Source of the DNA: an uncultured Bacteroidales bacterium
GTDB lineage: Bacteria; Bacteroidota; Bacteroidia; Bacteroidales; JAUNSR01
Assembly (NCBI GenBank): GCA_947074145.1
Contig: CAMTOJ010000003.1
Coordinates: 1-64,000, forward strand
DNA: 64,000 nt
Reading direction: 5' to 3'
Positions 57,360 to 64,000 of the stretch are shown here, one piece after another; positions within the stretch are counted from its first letter, which is position 1, and each line of letters begins with the position of its first letter. The translations under genes were made by a program, and so were the position numbers. Under the pieces are notes generated by a model. It had not been told where the DNA came from, did not search any database, and was given only the letters and a program-made list of their open reading frames with translations.

Positions 57360-60119
57360 ATGAAGAAAAGTTTTACCATTTATGCATTAATGGGTATTAC
57401 CGCTGTTTGCTCGGTAAATGCACAAGAAGAATTCATTTCAACAAAAAACTCTTATGAGTATGAAGATGGATCAGTTTTTGGAAATGTAAAAACAACACAA
57501 AAAAACCTTTACAACTCAGAAAACCAACTTATTTCAACCATTACTATTAGTAGTAACAGTGAATCAAAAATCAATTATGATTATTATGACAATGGAGCAC
57601 TGAAAACAGAATATGTTTTTAAAAAGGATACATATACTCCTTTTTATATCTATGAAACAAAAGTTTATAAGTATGATTCTGCAAATAGACTTTCTTTAAT
57701 TTCTGTTTATAAGGATGAAACTGATGAAGTTAAGTCATATATAGAATATATATATGAAGGAGATAATACATATCCATGTGATAAAAAAGAGAAAAATGCA
57801 TCTAATAATAATATTTATCCTTGGATTAAGTATACATACGAATTTAATGAAAAAGGAAAAGTTAAAAAGGAAAACACGTTTTATTATTATGAAACATCTA
57901 ATCAAACTTCTGCAAATAATTCTTATTCATATGAATACGATGAGGAAGGTAATAATATCTCAAAAAAGAGTTATAATTCAGGTGGAACATTGACAAATAC
58001 TCTGACTTTTGAGTATAATAACGGAAAATGTATAAGTGAAATATCCGCTAACAGGATGAATAACGGTACTAAAACATTTTTTTCTTACTCTACATATGAA
58101 AATTCTTTTGCTCCTTCAAATATTAAGGTTGAGCAGATGACAGCCGGAGCTAAACTTACATGGGAGGCTCCTGCGAATACCGACGTTGACGGATATACAG
58201 TATTATGCGGAACAAAATCTGTTTATGTAACCTCTAACGAGTGTACACTTGAAAACCTTTCTTTTGGAATCAACAGAGTCGTAGTTATTGCAATGGTAGG
58301 TAATGAAGAAAAAAATTGTAGTGAAGAGATAACTTTTGAAGTTAAAGAGGTAGAACTTGAAACTGTTTCTGAAATAAAGATAGTATCAGTGACTCCAACA
58401 TCTAACGATGGATTCGAAGTTGTTTATTCTTGGGAAAAACCACAATCAACTTTTGAAATACAAGGATATATAGTAAATGATTTAGGTTCAGACTTGAAAG
58501 TTACAACCGAATCATATACAAAGACTTATATTCCTTATATTCTTGACAGATATGAATATTCACTAACTCTCTCTGTTAAAACCGTTTATGCATTTGGTAA
58601 TTCAGAAGCATCTCCTGAATTAGTATTCGATCCTAGAGATTATGTTAAAAATGAAGTTGAAGGCACAGAATTACTATCTACAAGAAGTAGTTATGAATAT
58701 GAAGAGGGATCTATCTTTGGAGGTGTTAAAACAACAAATAAATATCTTTATAATTCTGACAATCAATTAATTTCTCAATTGACCATTGGTGCTTATGATA
58801 ATGGAAAAATCAATTATGATTACTATGCGGATGGTTATTTAAAAACTGAATACATATTCAAGAAAGACACTTATTCTCCATATTATATATCTGAAACTAA
58901 GGAATATACATATGATAGCAAAAAAAGAGTTTCTGAGATCACAATTTACAATGGTGAAACAGAAGAAGTAAAAAGTTATATCGTATATCTTTATGAAGGT
59001 GAGAGTTCTTATCCTTCTGACAAGAAAAATATGGATTCAGCCAAAGAAAAAACAACTTTATGGATTAAATATGCTTATGAATTTAATACAGAAGGGAAAT
59101 TATCGAAAGAATCTACATCTTATTACTATGAAACATCAGGTAATACTACTAATAGCAACTACTTCACTTATGAATATAACGGGGAAAACCTTATTTCAAA
59201 AAAGGAATATAATGCAAACAACAGATTAATTAAAAACTACACATACGATTTCACTGACAGCAAATGCGTTACTGAAAGAGAATTGAATCAAAGTGGTAAT
59301 GGTACCGAAATAAGATTGACTTATTCTACTTATGATGCTTCATATGCTCCAACAAATATCAAAGCTCAAGAAGTTGAAAATGGAATTAAAATATCATGGG
59401 ATGCACCACAAAGCAATGAAATCGATTCTTATACTGTTTATTATGGAACAGCGTCTATAAATACAACCTCTACAGAGTGTATTTTAGAGGATCTTCCTTC
59501 AGGTATTAACAGAGCTATTGTTGTTGCTAATGCAGGTGAAAATGATAAAAATGCAAGTGATGAAATAACATTTGAGGTTAAGGAAACAATTCTTGAACCT
59601 ATATCTGAAATAATTGTAGAATCTATCAACCTAACAGAATCCGGATCATATGAAATTGTTTATTCATGGGAAAAACCTAATACAAAAGATGAAATACGTG
59701 GTTATATAGTAACAGATTTAAATTCTGAAAATAGAGTAGATACAGAATCTTACTCTAAAATTTATATGCCATATATACTTGATCTAAATAACAATACAAT
59801 TACAATTAAAGTAAGCGTAGTTTATGCGTCAGGAGTTTCAGAATCTTGTGAACCATTAGTTTTCAATCCTGTTATTCTTGCAGGCATAGAAACTTCAATG
59901 TCTGATAACAAAATCTCAATATATCCTAATCCGACAACAGATATTATAAATTTCACTATACCTTCAATTGTAAAAATATATGGAATTGACGGTTCTGTTA
60001 TTCTTTCTTCATCTGTCGAAGTTTCATCTTTTGATGTAACATCTCTATCTAAGGGATCATACATTGTTAAGACAATAGCTGGATCACAGATTGCTACACA
60101 AATCATAATAAAAAAATAA
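57360..60119 (+). CDS. Duplicated fibronectin-III surface protein with a T9SS type A sorting domain
   Basis: The 919-residue exported protein has a signal peptide (1-21, cut after VNA). It is two tandem copies of one unit, 57438-58640 and 58675-59865 (period about 1.24 kb). Each unit has a YD-like region of beta hairpins (YEYEDGSVFG, INYDYYDNG, YEYDEEGN) and two fibronectin-III-like domains (KLTWEAPANTDVDGYTV and VYSWEKP). The C-terminal 75 residues are the Por-secretion tail, with SIYPNPTTD, VKIYGIDG and LSKGSYIVK. The tail sends it through type IX secretion to the surface or medium. The T9SS machinery itself is not in this window. Ligand unknown; adhesion is a reasonable inference. Confidence 0.88.
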   Translation: MKKSFTIYALMGITAVCSVNAQEEFISTKNSYEYEDGSVFGNVKTTQKNLYNSENQLISTITISSNSESKINYDYYDNGALKTEYVFKKDTYTPFYIYETKVYKYDSANRLSLISVYKDETDEVKSYIEYIYEGDNTYPCDKKEKNASNNNIYPWIKYTYEFNEKGKVKKENTFYYYETSNQTSANNSYSYEYDEEGNNISKKSYNSGGTLTNTLTFEYNNGKCISEISANRMNNGTKTFFSYSTYENSFAPSNIKVEQMTAGAKLTWEAPANTDVDGYTVLCGTKSVYVTSNECTLENLSFGINRVVVIAMVGNEEKNCSEEITFEVKEVELETVSEIKIVSVTPTSNDGFEVVYSWEKPQSTFEIQGYIVNDLGSDLKVTTESYTKTYIPYILDRYEYSLTLSVKTVYAFGNSEASPELVFDPRDYVKNEVEGTELLSTRSSYEYEEGSIFGGVKTTNKYLYNSDNQLISQLTIGAYDNGKINYDYYADGYLKTEYIFKKDTYSPYYISETKEYTYDSKKRVSEITIYNGETEEVKSYIVYLYEGESSYPSDKKNMDSAKEKTTLWIKYAYEFNTEGKLSKESTSYYYETSGNTTNSNYFTYEYNGENLISKKEYNANNRLIKNYTYDFTDSKCVTERELNQSGNGTEIRLTYSTYDASYAPTNIKAQEVENGIKISWDAPQSNEIDSYTVYYGTASINTTSTECILEDLPSGINRAIVVANAGENDKNASDEITFEVKETILEPISEIIVESINLTESGSYEIVYSWEKPNTKDEIRGYIVTDLNSENRVDTESYSKIYMPYILDLNNNTITIKVSVVYASGVSESCEPLVFNPVILAGIETSMSDNKISIYPNPTTDIINFTIPSIVKIYGIDGSVILSSSVEVSSFDVTSLSKGSYIVKTIAGSQIATQIIIKK

Positions 60120-60146
60120 ATATCAGATAAGATTTTTGATAATAAT

Positions 60147-60187
60147 GAAAACACCTGCAGTAATTATATTTCTGGAGGTGTTTTCTA
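60147..60187 (+). terminator. Terminator of the T9SS cargo gene
   Basis: GAAAACACCT (60147-60156) pairs with AGGTGTTTTC (60176-60185), followed by TACATT. It lies 27 bases past the stop. Confidence 0.72.
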
Positions 60188-60330
60188 CATTATCAAGTAT
60201 CTTAGTTTTGTTTATTTTTTTCCAACAATTCAACTCGTGGTTTTTATATTTCATTTAAGATTTGAGTCTTCAATTAATTTACAATAACAGATAGAATAAA
60301 TTAATTAACCAATATTGAATTAATAAGGAA

Positions 60331-60338
60331 TATTTTTG
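60331..60338 (+). promoter_or_regulatory. Bacteroidota -7 box for the Omp85-family gene
   Basis: TATTTTTG lies 77 bases upstream of the ATG at 60415. Confidence 0.4.
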
Positions 60339-60414
60339 ATCTTAATTTACAAGTCAATAGCGCTCATATTATTTAAGGTTTAGCGGAGTGTATTAGAGAA
60401 CGTATAATCGAACA

Positions 60415-61641
60415 ATGTATACAAGAAAAATTTTATCGCTTTTATTCTGTTTTATAACATTACATGTTTTTACTCAAAATGACAACATCAATTTTATTGT
60501 CAATGATTCAGAAACTCTTATAGATTCAACTTTTATAGAAACAGAATCCTCAGATTCAGTTAAAGTAAAAAATTTAAGATTCAGTATAATGGGAGGTCCC
60601 GGTTATACTCCTGATTTTGGCTTTATAGTCGGTGGATCTGCTTTATTCACTTTCTCTTTAGATCAGAAAGATAAAAAACTACAACGCAGCGTTCTGCCGT
60701 TTGCTTTTGGTCTGACTTTTGCAAAACCATTAGGTATAAATATTATGGTTAAGCCTCAAATATTTTTCAAAGAGGATAAGATCAGACTGATGGGTACATT
60801 AGTATTCAAGAATACCAATGATAATTATTATGGTGTTGGGTTTAAAAATAATCATACTATAGAAAGAGGCCCGGCGACAGAATTTACAGCAAACTCTATA
60901 CAAATCAATCCTATACTCCTATTTAAAATGAGAGATTCTCATTTCTATATTGGTCCAATGTTAGATTTTTATAATGAGAAACTTAAAAATCCCGGAGAAT
61001 ATGTAGTAACAGATCCTGTTTATCTATCTCAAGGAGGGAATCATGAAGGTATAAAAATGAGATCAGTTGGTATAGGAGGAATAATATCTTACGATACAAG
61101 AGATGTTGCCGCAAATGCATACGAAGGAAAATATTTCGAATTAAAGGGAACTTATTATGGAAAAGAATTTGGCAGTGACCTTGTTTTTGGAAATATTCAA
61201 TTTGATTACAGACAATATATTCTTCTACCCTCTTTAGGAGAAAGAAGAGTATTTGCATGGAATATTAGTAGTAAAAATGCCTTCGGAGATATACCGTTTA
61301 CCAGATATCCATTGATTGGAAATCCATTCGATCTTCGTGGTTATTATATGGGACAATATCGAAATCGCTCTACTCTTGTAGCCTTGGCTGAATACCGACA
61401 TATGTTTAATTTCGGTAATGATACAAAAATGACAAGATTATTAAGTCGGTTTGGATTTGCAGCATGGGCTGGAGCAGGTATGCTTGGTTCTAATCCGATA
61501 AAATATGAAAAAGTTCTTCCCAACTTCGGAGCCGGTTTAAGAATAGAATTGCAACCAAGAATGAACTTCCGTCTTGATATAGGCAGAAGTCCAATAGATA
61601 AACAAACTCTTTTTTATTTTAATATGACCGAAGCATTTTAA
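60415..61641 (+). CDS. BamA/TamA-family (Omp85) outer-membrane protein without POTRA domains
   Basis: The 408-residue protein has a signal peptide (about 1-20) and then goes straight into the barrel; POTRA repeats are absent. The barrel has strands such as LRFSIMGGPGYTPDFGF, VGIGGIISYDTRDVAANAYEG and FDYRQYILL. The VRGF-type motif appears as LRGYYMGQYRNRS (residues about 303-315), with LVALAEYRHMF after it. The last strand ends QTLFYFNMTEAF. In Omp85 the lid loop VRGF/Y is required for function; here it is present in altered form. It could assist a lipid or protein passage. It converges on fprA. Confidence 0.8.
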   Translation: MYTRKILSLLFCFITLHVFTQNDNINFIVNDSETLIDSTFIETESSDSVKVKNLRFSIMGGPGYTPDFGFIVGGSALFTFSLDQKDKKLQRSVLPFAFGLTFAKPLGINIMVKPQIFFKEDKIRLMGTLVFKNTNDNYYGVGFKNNHTIERGPATEFTANSIQINPILLFKMRDSHFYIGPMLDFYNEKLKNPGEYVVTDPVYLSQGGNHEGIKMRSVGIGGIISYDTRDVAANAYEGKYFELKGTYYGKEFGSDLVFGNIQFDYRQYILLPSLGERRVFAWNISSKNAFGDIPFTRYPLIGNPFDLRGYYMGQYRNRSTLVALAEYRHMFNFGNDTKMTRLLSRFGFAAWAGAGMLGSNPIKYEKVLPNFGAGLRIELQPRMNFRLDIGRSPIDKQTLFYFNMTEAF

Positions 61642-61649
61642 AATAACAT

Positions 61650-62816
61650 CTATTTCAAGTTAATCATTGAGTCTACAAACTCATCAATTATTGCTTTATC
61701 TGTTTCTTTCATCGCAGATTTTATACTAATAGATTTATCACATAATCTAATATTTTTCATTGCGCTTAAAGTAGGAATTAAAATACGCAATACAGCTGGT
61801 GCCCATGATCCGTTTTCAAGAATCCCAACTTTTCGGTTCTGGAAATTTTTGCTTTTAAGACAGGAAATAAAAGATTCCATTGGAGGAAATAATCCGCCTT
61901 CATAAGTAGCACTTGCCAATATCAATGTGTCAAATCTAAACGCATAATCTAAAGCGTATGAATGATCCTCACGTGCAAGATCGAATAGTATTATATTTTC
62001 TACGCCTCTGCTTTCAAACATCTCGGATAATTTTTTTGCAGCAAGATATGTATGACCATATATAGAGGCATATGCTATTAATAATCCCTTTTTTTCAGGT
62101 TCATAACTACTCCATATACTATATTTTTCTATTTTCTGTTTTATATCAGTATCAAGCAATGGCCCATGAAGAGGCGCAATTTTCTCTATATTAAGTTTAT
62201 TTATCTTTTTCAATAGTGATTGGACTTGGAATCCATATTTTCCTACAATATTGAAATAATATCTTCCAGCTTCTTCATCCCATTTCTCTTGATTATCAAT
62301 AGAACCAAAAGTTCCGAATGCATCAGCAGAAAATAAGATCTTTTCTACTGAATCATAAGAGACCATCACCTCAGGCCAATGAACCATAGGAGCCATATAA
62401 AATGTCAACTTATGATTACCAAGATCAAGTATATCTCCCTCTATTACCTGATATTTATTATTATCAATATTTATATCAAAGAACTGTGAGATCATACCAA
62501 ATGTCTTATTATTGCCAATAATCTTTACATTCGGAAATTTTTCCAAAAATGTTGATATACACGATGAATGATCCGGTTCCATATGATGAATTATCAAATA
62601 ATCCGGTATGGCACCTTTCAATGCAGCTTCTAAATTTCTAAACCAGTCATTACTCATCCTTGAATCAACCGTGTCCATTACGGCTATTTTCTGATCTCTT
62701 ATTAGATAAGAGTTATAGGTTATTCCATTAGGTACAGGATATTGATCTTCAAAAAGATCAAGAGTTTTATCATAAACACCGATATATGTAATTGTATCTG
62801 TTAATTTATTAATCAT
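61650..62816 (-). CDS. fprA: A-type flavoprotein (flavodiiron protein, FprA family)
   Basis: The 388-residue protein reduces oxygen or nitric oxide to water or nitrous oxide, protecting anaerobes. The metallo-beta-lactamase-like diiron part has HHMEPDHS with His78, Glu80, Asp82 and His83, further His near 145, Asp near 164 (FSADAFG) and His226 (APLHGPLL). The flavodoxin part starts near residue 245 with LIAYASIYGHTYLAAKK, the FMN loop. All diiron ligands seem present. Rubredoxin and ferredoxin partners are not adjacent. It is on the minus strand eight bases from the end of the Omp85-family gene. Confidence 0.95.
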   Translation of the reverse strand: MINKLTDTITYIGVYDKTLDLFEDQYPVPNGITYNSYLIRDQKIAVMDTVDSRMSNDWFRNLEAALKGAIPDYLIIHHMEPDHSSCISTFLEKFPNVKIIGNNKTFGMISQFFDINIDNNKYQVIEGDILDLGNHKLTFYMAPMVHWPEVMVSYDSVEKILFSADAFGTFGSIDNQEKWDEEAGRYYFNIVGKYGFQVQSLLKKINKLNIEKIAPLHGPLLDTDIKQKIEKYSIWSSYEPEKKGLLIAYASIYGHTYLAAKKLSEMFESRGVENIILFDLAREDHSYALDYAFRFDTLILASATYEGGLFPPMESFISCLKSKNFQNRKVGILENGSWAPAVLRILIPTLSAMKNIRLCDKSISIKSAMKETDKAIIDEFVDSMINLK

Positions 62817-62947
62817 CTGCTTACTTATTATTATAATTAAACGATATCGTCTTTAGATTTTGGAGATCAACTTAAAAACAACTTATTTATAATATTTGTT
62901 TACAAATCATCATTTATTTTATGGTTTAACAACAATTATTCTTTACA

Positions 62948-63002
62948 AAAAAACAAAGAGATTATTTATTCATAATTAGTAAATGAATAATATAATCTCT
63001 TG
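62948..63002 (-). terminator. Terminator of metY
   Basis: AAGAGATTAT-ATTCAT and its complement form a long imperfect stem (62955-63001). Read on the minus strand the tail is GTTTTTTTG. It sits between metY and fprA, so ends the metY transcript. Confidence 0.8.
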
Positions 63003-63026
63003 TTTTAAATAAGTAGAATAACTTGT

Positions 63027-64000
63027 TTAGATCTTATTTAGTGCCTGATCTAGATCTGCAATCAAATCATCAATATGTTCTGTTCCAATTGAGAGTCTTA
63101 CTGTTCCCTGAGTAATACCCTGTTCTTTCAGTTCCTGTTCACTTAACTGCGAATGAGTAGTAGTAGCAGTATGTATTACAAGCGACTTGAGGTCTGCAAC
63201 ATTTGCCAAAAGAGAAAAAATATTTAATGAATCAATAAACTTATGAGCTTTTTCAACTCCTCCATCAAGTTCTAATGTAAAAATAGAACCCGCTCCTTTA
63301 GGAAAATATTTTTTATACAACTCATTATCAGGGTGTGAAGCCAAGGATGGATGATTCACTTTCTTAACTTTCGGATGACTATTTAAGTAATCTACTACTT
63401 TTAATGTATTCTCTACATGACGTTCTAATCTCAAAGATAAAGTTTCTACACCCTGAAGAAGAAGAAATGCATTAAAGGGACTGATTGCGGCTCCTTTATC
63501 TCTTAATAATATAGCTCTTATCCTTGTTACATATGCTGCCGGTCCTACAGCCTCAGCAAAACGCAAACCATGATAACTTGGATCGGGTTCTGTTAATTGA
63601 GGGAATTTTCCTGAAGCAATCCAGTCGAATTTACCTGAATCTACAATTATACCCCCCAAAGAAGTTCCATGTCCACCTATAAATTTGGTTGCTGAATGAA
63701 CAACTATATCTGCGCCATATTCAAATGGACGAATAAGGTAAGGCGTACCAAATGTATTATCAACAATCAATGGGATACTATGTTTATGCGCTATATCAGA
63801 TACAGCTTTAATATCTATTATATTTGAATGGGGATTTCCTAAAGTTTCAATAAATATAGCTTTGGTATTCTCTTTAATAGCTTTTTCAAAATTTGAAATA
63901 TCTGAAGGATCTACAAAAGTTGTTGAAACGCCCTGATTTTTCAAAGTATGTGCAAGAAGGTTATAACTTCCTCCATAGATTGTATTTGCTGAAACTATAT
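63027..64000 (-). CDS. metY: O-acetylhomoserine sulfhydrylase, 5' end outside the window
   Basis: The frame is open to the window end, so the gene is cut at its 5' side; 324 residues are seen. The sequence reads [22 protein letters not shown] upstream of the first visible TTG, and these residues belong to the family, so that TTG is not the true start. The PLP lysine is in [18 protein letters not shown]. The block [14 protein letters not shown] and the end [16 protein letters not shown] are typical of the Cys/Met-metabolism PLP family. It makes homocysteine from O-acetylhomoserine and sulfide; cystathionine-type enzymes are close relatives, but the insert near 150-200 favours MetY. Followed by a terminator. 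Confidence 0.92.
   Translation of the reverse strand, partial: IVSANTIYGGSYNLLAHTLKNQGVSTTFVDPSDISNFEKAIKENTKAIFIETLGNPHSNIIDIKAVSDIAHKHSIPLIVDNTFGTPYLIRPFEYGADIVVHSATKFIGGHGTSLGGIIVDSGKFDWIASGKFPQLTEPDPSYHGLRFAEAVGPAAYVTRIRAILLRDKGAAISPFNAFLLLQGVETLSLRLERHVENTLKVVDYLNSHPKVKKVNHPSLASHPDNELYKKYFPKGAGSIFTLELDGGVEKAHKFIDSLNIFSLLANVADLKSLVIHTATTTHSQLSEQELKEQGITQGTVRLSIGTEHIDDLIADLDQALNKI

Noticed and set aside
57438-59865. Large tandem repeat as a CRISPR or satellite array
   Set aside because: There are only two long units, both in one open frame; it is a protein duplication.
63027-63944. Reading metY as starting at the TTG at 63944
   Set aside because: The frame stays open upstream and encodes family-typical residues ([14 protein letters not shown]), so the gene is truncated by the window edge.

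Overview
The window reads as chromosome from an anaerobic, AT-rich member of the Bacteroidota, most likely order Bacteroidales. The signs are a T9SS type A sorting domain, a fimbrillin-like lipoprotein, DUF5686, DUF1893, DUF3276, DUF4890 and DUF5606 proteins, the nusB-yajC-ybbR-coaE-DUF5606 cluster, a seven-gene rseC-rnfBCDGEA cluster, and repeated promoter-like boxes of the Bacteroidota form TAnnTTTG upstream of genes. Rnf, a flavodiiron protein, formate-tetrahydrofolate ligase and methylglyoxal synthase fit an anaerobic fermenter. The species cannot be fixed from the sequence alone. No insertion sequence, prophage, CRISPR array or rRNA was seen.

Layout. 1-3030: a compact minus-strand operon of SMEK-domain protein, small middle component and DUF2326 ATPase, recognisable as an ABC-three-component (ABC-3C) conflict system; it ends beside tRNA-Ser(TGA) at 3240-3324. 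3474-5610: an internally duplicated protein of unknown function and a secreted M64 metallopeptidase. 5915-11482 (+): mgsA, a small orphan, pspC-uvrB and fhs. 11669-14777 (-): smpB with a membrane protein, then two secreted orphans. 15019-20738 (-): serC-serA, a soluble hybrid histidine kinase and a DUF1015 protein. 20935-22233 (-): rarA. 22463-26666: a DUF4890 periplasmic protein and the nusB-yajC-ybbR-coaE-DUF5606 cluster.

26859-30341: DUF3276 and groES-groEL, set among long gene-free AT-rich gaps. 30342-37227: a lipoprotein, a voltage-gated-type ion channel, asparaginase-porin and a DUF5686 outer-membrane protein. 37284-40076 (-): uvrA. 40447-41351 (+): a YtxH/holin-like envelope cassette. 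41458-47248 (-): the Rnf complex with an RseC-family protein. 47347-52991 (-): a solute-binding-like protein, a large putative porin and an AsmA-like protein. 53261-61641: a cation/proton antiporter, a fimbrillin-like lipoprotein, DUF1893, a duplicated T9SS cargo protein and a POTRA-less Omp85-family barrel. 61650-64000 (-): flavodiiron protein and a truncated O-acetylhomoserine sulfhydrylase.

Most of the window is core metabolism, DNA repair (uvrA, uvrB and rarA, in separate places), envelope biogenesis and energy conservation. The clearest accessory element is the ABC-3C operon. Several genes have a plausible TTG start further upstream, but the promoter-like box lies on or just beside that codon, so the downstream ATG is preferred; this is noted gene by gene.
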